64,000 nt of DNA from positions 7,626,001 to 7,690,000 of the forward strand of contig NZ_CP082164.1 in assembly GCF_023101685.1 (NCBI RefSeq). The letters run 5' to 3'. The notes under the pieces are model-generated. The model did no database searches. It had not been told where the DNA came from and worked only from the letters and a program-made list of their open reading frames with translations. Both the position numbers and the translations under genes were made by a program. Of this stretch, positions 55,188-63,861 are shown piece after piece (within the stretch, counting starts at the first letter, position 1; each line of letters opens with the position of its first letter). The stretch is from Bradyrhizobium sp. 186 (GTDB taxonomy: Bacteria; Pseudomonadota; Alphaproteobacteria; Rhizobiales; Xanthobacteraceae).

Positions 55188-55212
55188 GGAACCATGCCTG
55201 CGATGAACGGTT
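55188..55212 (+). promoter_or_regulatory. EcfG-like promoter, GGAAC-N16-GGTT
   Basis: GGAAC at 55188-55192 and GGTT at 55209-55212, spacer 16, 25 bases before the start at 55238. Confidence 0.6.
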
Positions 55213-55237
55213 CTTCCTCCGCCAAGGGAGGACATTC

Positions 55238-55534
55238 ATGGCACGCAAGGCAAAGAAGCGCCGCTACTCGCGCAGCTCCGGCAGCGATGTCGAAAGCGAG
55301 ATGCGGCGCTACAAAAAGGGGACCGCGAAGAGCGGACGTGGCGGTCGTGGCGGACGCGTGAAGAACCGCAAGCAGGCGATCGCGATCGGCCTGTCGGAGG
55401 CGCGCAAGAAGGGCAAGAAGGTCCCGAAGAAGGCGTCGAAGCGGAAGACGGCCAAGAAAAAGACGTCCAAAAAGACATCCAAAAAAACATCGAAGAAAAC
55501 GTCGAAGCGCAAATCCGCCAAGCGGTCGCGCTGA
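55238..55534 (+). CDS. DUF6496 protein with a histone-like Lys tail
   Basis: A 98-residue, strongly basic protein. Residues 10-55 (SSGSDVESEMRRYKKGTAKSGRGGRGGRVKNRKQAIAIGLSEARKKGKKVP) form a domain I associate with DUF6496. From residue 58 the chain is a Lys/Ser/Thr repeat, with KKTS four times, resembling the tail of histone H1 and of bacterial HctB/AlgP-like proteins. It should bind DNA or RNA without specificity. GGAGG stands before the ATG. Confidence 0.8.
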   Translation: MARKAKKRRYSRSSGSDVESEMRRYKKGTAKSGRGGRGGRVKNRKQAIAIGLSEARKKGKKVPKKASKRKTAKKKTSKKTSKKTSKKTSKRKSAKRSR

Positions 55535-55540
55535 CCGGTG

Positions 55541-55921
55541 TCAGATCATGCTGCCCGGCATGAAGCAGCGGATCGAGATTCCGAACGCTGTCTTGACGGG
55601 CCAAACCATGGTGCGGCCGGCCCGGTTCGGCTCGGTGATGACAGCTTCGTCGGGCACCTCGACCCACTGCCCATCGAGCCATACGCGATAGTGCCCGTTG
55701 CGCGACTCCCAGTCGGGATCGGCTACGGCAAAACCGTCCGCGTCCGAGCAGCACGGACCGAGATGGCTGCGCAGGCTGTCGAACCACGGCTTGAGCGGGG
55801 AATCAGCGTAGCGGCCGTCGTCGCGACCCAAGGCGCTTCCGGTCGATAGCAGACTTCCGGTCGACAGCACGAAGGGCGCGACGAGCAGCGCACTCCTCAG
55901 AGAGAGCTTCAATCGACCCAT
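55541..55921 (-). CDS. Exported hypothetical protein
   Basis: A 126-residue protein from the ATG at 55921. MGRLKLSLRSALLVAPFVLS is a signal peptide followed by a five-residue repeat (STGSL/STGSA). The mature part has PWFDSLRSHLGPCCSDADGF with a CC pair, GHYRVWLDGQWVEVPDEAVI and RCFMPGSMI. It resembles conserved secreted proteins of Bradyrhizobium of unknown function. An ATG at 55930 adds three residues. It is convergent with the DUF6496 gene. Confidence 0.75.
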   Translation of the reverse strand: MGRLKLSLRSALLVAPFVLSTGSLLSTGSALGRDDGRYADSPLKPWFDSLRSHLGPCCSDADGFAVADPDWESRNGHYRVWLDGQWVEVPDEAVITEPNRAGRTMVWPVKTAFGISIRCFMPGSMI

Positions 55922-56142
55922 CGTCGGCACCGATCAAATGCGAACCGTCGGCCAGTTCCACAAAGCGGCCGGACGTTCGAAGTTCCACTCTTGCAACCCG
56001 TCGCGGCGCCGTCATTGCCGCCGAGTACATGCGAGTCCAAAGTGTGATGAGCGAACGCGGCTTTTTCGGACGAACCTGTCATCAATCCTGCCGTTAACGA
56101 GAATGTTATCGGCAGCCTGTGGGAATCTCGCATGCCAATAGG

Positions 56143-56171
56143 AAAAGGCGGCCCCGAAGGCCGCCTTTTTG
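56143..56171 (-). terminator. Rho-independent terminator after the DegP-type gene
   Basis: Stem AAGGCGGCC / GGCCGCCTT around CCGAA, with T-runs on both strands. On the minus strand it lies 25 bases past the stop of the protease gene. Confidence 0.85.
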
Positions 56172-56195
56172 GATTTGCGCTGGCAGACTTACGAC

Positions 56196-57743
56196 TTACG
56201 CGAGCGGCACTGCGACGAACCGGATCGCCTCCGCGCTCTTCACCTGCAGCAGCACGCTGTTCTTGCCGGACGATCTGGCCTGCGCCAGCTCGGAGCGGAC
56301 GTCGCCGACATTGGCGACGGCCTTGCCGCCGACATTGAGGATGACGTCGCCGGTCTGGATGCCGCGCTGTGCGGCCGGTCCCTGCGGATCGACCTCGGTG
56401 ACCACGACGCCCTTCTGGCCGGCACCCTGCACATCACCGGCCGGCGCCAAGCTGAGCCCGAGGCGCGGCGTATCGGCGCTCTGCTGCGCCTTCCCGTCAT
56501 CGCCCTTACCGTTTCCTTGAGCCTGCCGCTCGTTCGGCAGCTCGCCGAGCGCGAGCGTCACCGTCTTGCTCTCGCCCTTGTGGAAGACGTCGAGCTTCAC
56601 CGAGCTGCCCGGCGCCAACGTGGCGATGGTGCGGGCGAGATCGCGGGAATCCTTGACCGCGGTACCGTTGACGGCGGTGATGACGTCGCCGGCCTCAATG
56701 CCGGCCTTCGTCGCCGGGCTGCCGTCCTGCGGATTGTCGACGATCGCGCCCCGCGCCTCCTTCAGGCCGAGGCTATCGGCGATCTCCGCCGTTACGGGCT
56801 GCACTTGAACACCGAGCCAGCCGCGGGTTACCGCACCCTTGTCCTTCAACTGCGCGATGACGAGCTTTGCGGTCGAGGCCGGGATGTCGAAGCCGATGCC
56901 GACCGAGCCGCCGGAGGGCGAGAAGATCGCGGTGTTCACGCCAATCACGTTGCCGGTCATGTCGAAAGCCGGACCGCCGGAATTACCCTTGTTGATCGGT
57001 GCGTCGATCTGGATGAAGTCGTCATAGGGACCGTTGCCGATGTCGCGGCCGCTGGCCGAGACGATGCCGGCAGTGACGGTGCCGCCGAGGCCGAAGGGAT
57101 TGCCGACAGCGACCACCCAGTCGCCGATCCGCGGCTTCTGGTCGGAGAATTTGACGAACGGGAAGTCCTTCTTGCCCTCGACCTTGATCAGCGCGAGATC
57201 GGTCTTCGGATCGGCCCCGACCACCTTCGCGGTGTAGACCGCGCCGTCATCCATCGTGACCTGCACGGACTGCGCGTGGTCGACGACATGGTTGTTGGTC
57301 ACGGCGTAACCGTCAGCGGAGATAAAGAAGCCGGAGCCCTCGCCCGTGATCACCTGGTGACGCTGGCGCGGCATGCCGTTCATGCCGTTGGGAGAGCGAG
57401 AACCGAACTGCCGTGAGAACTGGTCGAACGGCAAGTCCTCGTCGGAGTCCATCCGGTTCTGTTGCAGCATCGCACTCTTGTCGTTGTCCTGGTCGATCTT
57501 CACCCGCACCGAGATGACGGCGGGTTTGACCTTGGCAACGAGATCGCCGAAGCCCGGCGGCGTCGCGACCGTTTCCGCGGCCTGAGCCGGCGCGATGAAG
57601 GAGGTCACACCGAGCCGCGAAGAACCGGGAGAGCTAGCCAGCACCGCCACGCCAAGCGCGGCCACGGTGCCGAGCAGCGCGAGCCGGCGCGGCCTCAGAA
57701 TCTTGCGGGACGTGGTGGTGTCGGAGTTGACGCGGTCGTTCAT
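56196..57743 (-). CDS. degP: DegP/MucD-type periplasmic serine protease
   Basis: A 515-residue Do-family protease. A signal segment (about 18-36, LALLGTVAALGVAVLASSPG) and a mature chain from about 50. The catalytic triad is readable: His in AVTNNHVVDHA, Asp in KTDLALIKVEG and Ser in NKGNSGGPAFD. Two PDZ domains follow, one with RGWLGVQVQPVTAEIADSLGL, one with PRLGLSLAPAGD. These oligomers degrade or refold misfolded envelope proteins. The ATG at 57743 is the normal start; an upstream region carries a symmetric site at 57763-57779. Confidence 0.94.
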   Translation of the reverse strand: MNDRVNSDTTTSRKILRPRRLALLGTVAALGVAVLASSPGSSRLGVTSFIAPAQAAETVATPPGFGDLVAKVKPAVISVRVKIDQDNDKSAMLQQNRMDSDEDLPFDQFSRQFGSRSPNGMNGMPRQRHQVITGEGSGFFISADGYAVTNNHVVDHAQSVQVTMDDGAVYTAKVVGADPKTDLALIKVEGKKDFPFVKFSDQKPRIGDWVVAVGNPFGLGGTVTAGIVSASGRDIGNGPYDDFIQIDAPINKGNSGGPAFDMTGNVIGVNTAIFSPSGGSVGIGFDIPASTAKLVIAQLKDKGAVTRGWLGVQVQPVTAEIADSLGLKEARGAIVDNPQDGSPATKAGIEAGDVITAVNGTAVKDSRDLARTIATLAPGSSVKLDVFHKGESKTVTLALGELPNERQAQGNGKGDDGKAQQSADTPRLGLSLAPAGDVQGAGQKGVVVTEVDPQGPAAQRGIQTGDVILNVGGKAVANVGDVRSELAQARSSGKNSVLLQVKSAEAIRFVAVPLA

Positions 57744-57762
57744 GTCAAACTGTCCATGTTGG

Positions 57763-57805
57763 GTAAGGTGTCGCCTTACACGCAACATGGGCGTTGCCAC
57801 CTTAC
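57763..57805 (-). promoter_or_regulatory. Possible operator of the protease gene: GTAAGG-N5-CCTTAC plus a third half-site
   Basis: GTAAGG at 57763-57768 and CCTTAC at 57774-57779 form a perfect inverted repeat with a TGTCG spacer; a further CCTTAC lies at 57800-57805. All are 20-62 bases upstream of the protease ATG. GTAAA-like half-sites are used by CpxR/two-component regulators of degP in other bacteria, but this sequence is not identical to a known site. Confidence 0.45.
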
Positions 57806-57954
57806 GGCGTCCCGTCCACGCGATTAAATCTTGGCAAAGAATGTGCGACCGGAGGGCCGCGGGCCAAATCATGCGCGCTTGATACAGCTCAACGCGCGGC
57901 GCAGTATCCGTGGAATATTAACGGCCACAAGATGACAACCGTCGGAGGCTCGCC

Positions 57955-58791
57955 ATGTTCAAAGACATTCTCGTCCACGTTCCGACCGAGCGGCCGATGC
58001 GGGGAGTAATCGACGGCTCGATTTCGCTGGCCTCAAACCTCCACGCCCATCTCGACGCCGTCGCGGTCGGCTATGCCGCAACCGGAACGGCCTATGTGAT
58101 GGACGGCGGCGCCGCGGGGGCGGCGGTGTTCGAGACGGAGCGCGAACGCGCGGTCGAGCGGGCCGAAACGACACTCGCGGTGTTCGAGAGCGAAGCAAAG
58201 AACGCCAGCATCTCCTATGCCTGCCACCCTCTTGGCGCGATCCCCGCAGACGCTGCGGGTTCGGTTGGTGCGATGGCTCGACTCCATGATCTCAGTGTCG
58301 TGCTCCAGCCGGATCAGGAGCAGGTATCGTTCGACAACGACCTGCCCGGCGAAATCCTGTTCCAGTCAGGCGGGCCGGTGCTGTTCCTGCCGCACACTTT
58401 TCGGGGCGCGTTCAGGGCGAACCGGGTCGGCATTTGTTGGGACGGCAGCCGCGTCGCCGCGCGCGCGTTGCGCGACGCAGCACCGTTCCTCGCGCGTGCC
58501 GAGGAGATCGTGATCATCACGATCAACGAGGCCGACACGGTCCCCGGTGAAGTCTCGGCGCACAATTTGGCCAAGCATCTCGGGCGGCGCGGGCTCTCGA
58601 CCCGCACGGTCGGCTTGCCAGCCACGCGCTCCAACATTCAGCCGGCCATCCTGTCGTTGGCAGCCGACGAAAGCCTCGACCTTCTGGTGATGGGCGGCTA
58701 CGGCCATTCGCGATTCCAGGAACGCATCCTCGGCGGCGTCACCCGCGCCATGCTGGAAGCGATGACGGTTCCGACGCTGATGTCGCATTAA
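57955..58791 (+). CDS. Universal stress protein family, two-domain
   Basis: A 278-residue UspA-type protein. MFKDILVHVPTERPMRGVID opens the first domain. The second (about 150-278) begins RANRVGICWDGSRVAARALRDA and ends with LLVMGGYGHSRFQERILGGVTRAML, the G-x2-G-x9-G-(S/T) ATP-loop motif in the form GGYGHSRFQERILGGVT. Length is twice a single Usp domain. ATG at 57955 follows CGGAGGCTCGCC. It stands alone downstream of a gap of 211 bases from the divergent protease gene. Confidence 0.9.
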   Translation: MFKDILVHVPTERPMRGVIDGSISLASNLHAHLDAVAVGYAATGTAYVMDGGAAGAAVFETERERAVERAETTLAVFESEAKNASISYACHPLGAIPADAAGSVGAMARLHDLSVVLQPDQEQVSFDNDLPGEILFQSGGPVLFLPHTFRGAFRANRVGICWDGSRVAARALRDAAPFLARAEEIVIITINEADTVPGEVSAHNLAKHLGRRGLSTRTVGLPATRSNIQPAILSLAADESLDLLVMGGYGHSRFQERILGGVTRAMLEAMTVPTLMSH

Positions 58792-58974
58792 ACAAGAAGC
58801 GCGCCGATCAGCCGCCCTTGTCGTTCGGATTCGCAATCGCGTCCCTTCAGGGGCGCCGGCATCGGGAAGTTCAGGTTCACGTTCTTGGGCGGGACGGGCT
58901 TTGTGAATTCACGACCAATGGAGCAAGCTTGGCTGGGCCTTCAATGCGGCGCCGAGCGAACCTGTCTGGGCGCT

Positions 58975-59247
58975 CTGCCCCGCGACCGGGTGCACTACGG
59001 CGGCTCCTATCCGATGACGAAGGAGAACTGGCCGCTGATCGGGGCTGCGAAGACACCGGGCGTATTCCTGACAGCTGCACTGTCCGGCTATGGCACGCTG
59101 TCGGCTTGCGCGGCGGGCGACCTCTGCGCCCGCGCCGCGGTCGGCGCGCCGGTTCCGTCCTTTGCCGGCGCTCTCTCGCTGGCGCGCTACGAGAACAAGG
59201 GGCTCATGGGTGAACTCGAAAGCGCCGAGAGCCGCGGCCCGCTTTGA
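58975..59247 (+). pseudogene. FAD-dependent oxidoreductase, C-terminal remnant
   Basis: Only about 90 residues of a DAO-type FAD oxidoreductase survive, from RDRVHYGGSYPMTKENWPLIG through TAALSGYGTLSACAAGDLCA to LSLARYENKGLMGELES. The family is normally about 400 residues with an N-terminal GxGxxG FAD site, which is missing. The frame is open upstream to 58885, but MGGTGFVNSRPMEQAW there does not look like the family. The remnant suggests a deletion ending near 58970. Confidence 0.7.
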
Positions 59248-59267
59248 TCGCGTACGAGACTAGCGCC

Positions 59268-59480
59268 TCACGCCGCGACCGGGGTTTCCCACGCCGTCGC
59301 CGCGATGGCGTCCTCTTCGCGCTGCGCATTGCACACGTCGAAATGCGCCGTCAGCGCAATCTCGGCGAGATGCTCAAAATGTTCGGCCTGGCCAAGGAGT
59401 TGCCAGCTCTGAAGCGGCCGGTAGGCCGCCTGCTGACGACAGAGGGACGCCAGCGCCCGGTAGCGACGTACGTTCTCCAT
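59268..59480 (-). CDS. Small hypothetical protein
   Basis: A 70-residue protein from the ATG at 59480 (MENVRRYRALASLCRQQAAY). It is helical with QSWQLLGQAEHFEHLAEIALTAHF and a Cys. The start is well supported by GAGGGAGATTCTC upstream. Short proteins with the same opening, RYRxLASLCRQQAAYxP, are frequent in Bradyrhizobium; their role is unknown. Confidence 0.7.
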   Translation of the reverse strand: MENVRRYRALASLCRQQAAYRPLQSWQLLGQAEHFEHLAEIALTAHFDVCNAQREEDAIAATAWETPVAA

Positions 59481-59865
59481 GAGAATCTCCCTCTCGGTCA
59501 CATCCGGCTTATTCCTCCGGTTTGCGTCAGGGACATTGCACTTCTGCGAAATATTTTCTGCGCAAAGCCGGTAGGTCCTGGGAACGTTAACCTGCGCTGC
59601 AACGCGGCTGCTTTGCTTTGGCGCAAACTTTACAAATGTTCGGCGGTTTGCTCTCGGCAGCCGACAGCTCAATGCGGACCGAGCCACAAAGTTGCGGCAT
59701 GTGTGAGGCAAAGCACAGCCGGACGCCGCTATCGCTCGTATAAATTTTGGCGTATGGCCGCAAACAAGGTAACGGCGGTACACCGGGGCTACGCCATCAG
59801 CGAGCCTGCGACTTTGGAGCCGCGCGGGCATGGAACCGGCGGCTCATTTCGTTTCTGGTGGCGGG

Positions 59866-61722
59866 CTAGGCGTAAAAGCGGCGTTCGACGCCCACACCGA
59901 TCAGATCGAGATAACGCTCGATCAGTTCGGGACGGCCGACGAGATAGCCCTGCATCTCCTCACAGGCCTCGCGGGCCAAGAAATCGCGCTGCGCTTCGGT
60001 CTCCACCCCTTCCGCGACGACCGGAATCTTCAAGGCATGCGCGAGGCTCAGGACCGCGCGGACGATCTCGGCCGATTGCGGTGTTGCCTCCAGGTTGGAG
60101 ATGAAGCTGCGGTCGATCTTGATCTTGTCGAACGGGAACGACTGGAGATATGACAGCGAAGAATAGCCGGTGCCGAAATCGTCCATCGCGATCCGGATGC
60201 CGAGCGCCTTCAGCCGCCGCAGCAGATTGAGCGCGCGGGTGAAATCGCCGATCAGCACGCCCTCGGTGATCTCGACCTCGAGCCGCGTGGGCGCAAGTCC
60301 CGTCTCCAGCAGGATCTGGTGGATCGAACGTTCGAGGTCGCCGGCCAGGAACTGGACCGGCGACAGGTTGACTGCAACCTGCAACGGCCGCGGCCAGGAC
60401 GCCGCCTCGCGACACGCCTCGCGCAACACCCATTCGCCGATCTCGATGATCAGCCCGTTCTCCTCGGCGAGTGGAATGAACTGGTCGGGCGGCACGAAAC
60501 CCCGCGTCGGATGATTCCAGCGCAGCAGCGCCTCGAAGCCGATGACCTCGCCGTCCATCCGCGCTTGCGGCTGGAAGTAGACGAGGAGCTGGTTCTGCTC
60601 GAGCGCCTGCCGCAGGTCGTGCTGCAACAGCCTGCGGTCGCGCAGCTCCAGGTCCATCTCGGATTCGAAGAAGCGAACCCTGCCCCTGCCTTCGCGCTTG
60701 GCACGATAGAGCGCAGAATCGGCATTCGCGAGCAGCGTGGCCGCGTCCACGCCGTCATCCGGATAGACCGCGATGCCGACGCTCAAGCCGACATGGGAGA
60801 GATAGTCGTCTACCTCGAGCTCGTTGCCGATCACTTCGACCAGGCGTTCGGCAAGCGCCAGCGCCTCTTCGCGGCAGACCTCGTCCGGCATCAGAATCAT
60901 GAACTCGTCGCCGCCGATGCGGGCGACGAAGGCGCCGTCCGCCTCCGCGGCGAGACGGACGGCCGCCGCCCGCATCAGCATGTCGCCGACGGGATGGCCG
61001 AACACGTCGTTGACTTCCTTGAAGCGGTCGAGATCGAGGCTCAGCACCGCAAAACTCGTCAACGCTTCCTGCGCACGCTCCAGCCGCTCGCTCAGCGCCG
61101 CGTTGAAAGCGCTGCGGTTCGGCAGATCGGTCAAGGCATCGTGATGCGCAAGATGGCCGATCCGTTCCAGGGTCGTGACGCGCTCGGTGACGTCCTCGAT
61201 CACACCGACCAGATATTGCGGGTCGCCGGCGCCGTCCGTGATTAGCATCTTGCGCGAATTGATCACGCGGTCGCGGCCCTTGACGCCGACTTCGATCAGA
61301 TGCTCCTCGAGGAACATCGGCATGCCGCTGGCGACGATCCTGCGGTCCTGCTCGTTGACCATGCGGGCGACGTCCGCCGGAAAAATCTCCTCGGCCGTCC
61401 TGCCCAACATCTGTTGGCGTGGCAGGCCGTAATAGTCCTCGCCGGCGCGGTTGAGCAGAATGTAGCGGGAATCCTTCGCGCATTTTGCGAAGACGGCGAT
61501 CGGGATGTTCTCGACGATGGTGTCGAGGAACTCGCGGGTCCGGAGCAGATCCTCTTCCACCTGATCATGCGTCTGAGCGCGCGCGTCGGTCATGCGCCGG
61601 CGATCGCGGTCGCTTGCCTCGTAGGCCGCACTGACGAGTTCGCCCAGCCTGGCGAGATCGACTTGGCCGTCGGCGTCGGTAGCGCAGCGAAGCTGCTCGG
61701 CGAACAAACGATGCATGCTCAT
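59866..61722 (-). CDS. PAS-GGDEF-EAL protein (cyclic-di-GMP metabolism)
   Basis: A 618-residue protein from the ATG at 61722. A PAS domain (about 55-170, FLDTIVENIPIAVFAKCAKDSRYILLNRAGEDYYGL) is followed by a GGDEF domain with VARIGGDEFMIL intact and FEVNDVFGH-like RFKEVNDVFGHPVGD. The EAL domain has FEALLRW, DDFGTGYSSLSYL and VAEGVETEAQ, all catalytic residues present. So it could both make and break cyclic-di-GMP. In many such pairs one domain controls the other. An insertion sequence is present 118 bases upstream of this start, oriented toward it. Confidence 0.92.
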   Translation of the reverse strand: MSMHRLFAEQLRCATDADGQVDLARLGELVSAAYEASDRDRRRMTDARAQTHDQVEEDLLRTREFLDTIVENIPIAVFAKCAKDSRYILLNRAGEDYYGLPRQQMLGRTAEEIFPADVARMVNEQDRRIVASGMPMFLEEHLIEVGVKGRDRVINSRKMLITDGAGDPQYLVGVIEDVTERVTTLERIGHLAHHDALTDLPNRSAFNAALSERLERAQEALTSFAVLSLDLDRFKEVNDVFGHPVGDMLMRAAAVRLAAEADGAFVARIGGDEFMILMPDEVCREEALALAERLVEVIGNELEVDDYLSHVGLSVGIAVYPDDGVDAATLLANADSALYRAKREGRGRVRFFESEMDLELRDRRLLQHDLRQALEQNQLLVYFQPQARMDGEVIGFEALLRWNHPTRGFVPPDQFIPLAEENGLIIEIGEWVLREACREAASWPRPLQVAVNLSPVQFLAGDLERSIHQILLETGLAPTRLEVEITEGVLIGDFTRALNLLRRLKALGIRIAMDDFGTGYSSLSYLQSFPFDKIKIDRSFISNLEATPQSAEIVRAVLSLAHALKIPVVAEGVETEAQRDFLAREACEEMQGYLVGRPELIERYLDLIGVGVERRFYA

Positions 61723-61839
61723 GCTACCGCTCCTCGCCGCGCGCAGGCTCATGCCCGCAAAGGTCCTCGATCCGCATCCCCGCGCTCTCTCGCGTTCGTA
61801 AACCGCAGATTGAGACGCATAGCATTGCGCGAGCGTTAA

Positions 61840-63857
61840 CCCGTCTTCGCGGATTGGCGGGTTTTGAAGATACCCGGTCGTTGTAAATCAAAGGCTTATG
61901 TCAAAAGGTCTTCACTACGGCGGTTGGCTTGGGTGACGGCGGCTGTGGTGATCCTGGGCGGCGGCTGCGGTGGCAGGCGGAGTTTCAGCCGGTCGATCAA
62001 GAGCTGCAGTTCGGGTTCTGGGTGGGTATAGCGAGTGAGCAGGATCTCGCGCCCGTCGGTGGTCGGCAGATGGACGTCGATCATCTGGACGGCGGCGAAC
62101 TTTTCGAGCGCGCTGCGCGCGGTCAGCCCGGGCGCCAGCGCATGAAGGCGACGGGTCAGCGTGATCTGCATGCAGTAGGCCAGGAAGGCGATGAAGATGT
62201 GGGCTTCGATCCGCTTCTCGTCCTGATGGAAGACCGGACGGATCGCCAGGTCGCCTTTGAGATTGCGGAAGGCCTCTTCGACGGCGACGAGCTGGGTGTA
62301 GTATTGCCATAGTTGGGCGGGATCGTTGTCGCTGAGATTGGTGCGCAGCAGGTAGCGGCCTTCGCGCCGCCGTGTCGTTCGCAGCTTCTTGCGATTGAGC
62401 GCGAAGGTGAAGCTCGGGCGCTCCTTGTCGATCTCGATATCAACCAGACGCCAGGCGGCCGGCGCCTTCGAACGCGCGCCGCCGAGTTTCATCAGCAGCT
62501 CTTCGCGCGTGACCTCCATCGCGTCGATTTGCCGGAGCCGCCTCCACAGCCACTTCAACTGCCGCCGCCGCATCGCGCGTTCCTTGGTGACCCGATCGGC
62601 GCTTTGCGCGAAGACATAAAGCTCGCCGTCCTCGGCCAACAGCTTCACCTTCACGCCCTCCCGCGCCTCCTGCCATGGCTTTTGCAGCAGGTGCTTCTCC
62701 AGCCGGTTCAGGCGTCCCTTCGGCGTTCCCACCAGATACTGCACCGGCGGATCGCTGTTGCGCATCTCGGCCAGCACCGCCTCGGTCGGCACGCCGCGAT
62801 CCATCACCCAGACCCGCCGCGCCTTGCCATATTGCAGTTCGATCTTGCCCAGGAACATCCGCAGCGTCTTGCTGTCGGCGGTGTTGCCGGGCAGCACCTC
62901 GTAAGCCAGCGGCAAGCCGTCCGGCGTCACCACCAGCGCGATCACGACTTGCGGGCAGTCCGGCCGCTTGTCGCGGCTGTAGCCGTGGCGGCGCTTGCTG
63001 CCTTGCGGCAAGTCCGAGGCGTTGACCTCGAAGTAGGTGCTGGTCAGATCGTACAGCAGCACGTCGAAGTCGGCGTTGAACAGATCGCGCCAACGCCCGA
63101 CCAGATGCGAGAACAGCGCCTCCTTATGCTCGAGCAACAGGTCATGGCAGGCATAGAGCTTGTGCTCTTCAGCCAGGCCGAAGTCAGTCCCCAAGAGATC
63201 GGCCATCGCGCTGTTGCCGAACCATTGCCGATGTAGCCGCCATTCGCTGCCCGGCGCGATCAGCCGATAGGTCGCGAGCACTTGCAGGATTTGATCCCAC
63301 CTCGTCTTCTTGCGGCTCGGGGGCAACCGATCGGCCCAGAACCGATCAAGCTGAAGTTCCTGCCACAACTGCCCGGCCAGCCAGCACGCGCCCCATTGGC
63401 GTGGGCGACGAAGCTGCATCTCGGACAGGCGAAGCTGAACGACAGACGCATCGCCTGCGACCGCATCGCATCGATCCTCCGGGAATAGCGCCAGTGTCCG
63501 CGGGCGGCCGGCATCCTCGTCGAACACCTCGATCGCCTTGCGCCAGGCCGCCGCCTGCGAAGAGTTGATCTCGCCGAGATACAGCACATGCCGCTGTACC
63601 ACGCGTCCGTCGTCGAGCCGCTTGCTCTCGACGACGTTCCAGTAATGGTGCGCCTTGCCGTTCTTCTTTCGCTCGGTGCGTCGCAGGAACATGACGCGCA
63701 GAATCTATCCGCATCATCCCGCCCTTGGGAATCGGGTAGGTCTTCACTACAGCCATTTTCGGCCGAATCCGACGACCTCGCTCCTTGCAAATCAATCACT
63801 TAGCCGAGCAAAAAATCTCAAAATCCGCGATTTCGAGCGCGAATCCGCGAAGTCGGG
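61840..63857 (-). mobile_element. Insertion sequence, IS1634-like, copy 2 (2018 bp, inverted)
   Basis: The same element as at 2132-4149 but in opposite orientation. The ends are CCCGTCTTCGCGGATTGGCG on the left and CCCGACTTCGCGGATTCGCG read from the right. The 4-bp duplication TTAA flanks it at 61836-61839 and 63858-63861. The only difference I find from copy 1 is A at 62000 (C at 3989 in copy 1 on the other strand), silent in a Leu codon. It occupies the upstream region of the GGDEF/EAL gene. Confidence 0.95.
61896..63692 (-). CDS. IS1634-like DDE transposase, copy 2
   Basis: A 598-residue protein identical in sequence to the transposase at 2297-4093, with the same DDE motifs (VLLYDLTSTYFE, VWVMDRGVPTEA, VEEAFRNLKGDL). 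Transcription runs toward the GGDEF/EAL gene, so read-through could raise its expression. Confidence 0.93.
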   Translation of the reverse strand: MFLRRTERKKNGKAHHYWNVVESKRLDDGRVVQRHVLYLGEINSSQAAAWRKAIEVFDEDAGRPRTLALFPEDRCDAVAGDASVVQLRLSEMQLRRPRQWGACWLAGQLWQELQLDRFWADRLPPSRKKTRWDQILQVLATYRLIAPGSEWRLHRQWFGNSAMADLLGTDFGLAEEHKLYACHDLLLEHKEALFSHLVGRWRDLFNADFDVLLYDLTSTYFEVNASDLPQGSKRRHGYSRDKRPDCPQVVIALVVTPDGLPLAYEVLPGNTADSKTLRMFLGKIELQYGKARRVWVMDRGVPTEAVLAEMRNSDPPVQYLVGTPKGRLNRLEKHLLQKPWQEAREGVKVKLLAEDGELYVFAQSADRVTKERAMRRRQLKWLWRRLRQIDAMEVTREELLMKLGGARSKAPAAWRLVDIEIDKERPSFTFALNRKKLRTTRRREGRYLLRTNLSDNDPAQLWQYYTQLVAVEEAFRNLKGDLAIRPVFHQDEKRIEAHIFIAFLAYCMQITLTRRLHALAPGLTARSALEKFAAVQMIDVHLPTTDGREILLTRYTHPEPELQLLIDRLKLRLPPQPPPRITTAAVTQANRRSEDLLT

Positions 63858-63861
63858 TTAA

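Noticed and set aside
59754..60104. A plus-strand gene beginning MAANKVTAVHRGYAISEP
   Set aside because: The first 20 codons look protein-like, but the frame then runs through the antisense of the EAL domain. There is no ribosome site and no credible stop before the overlap. It may be a small remnant, not supported as a gene.
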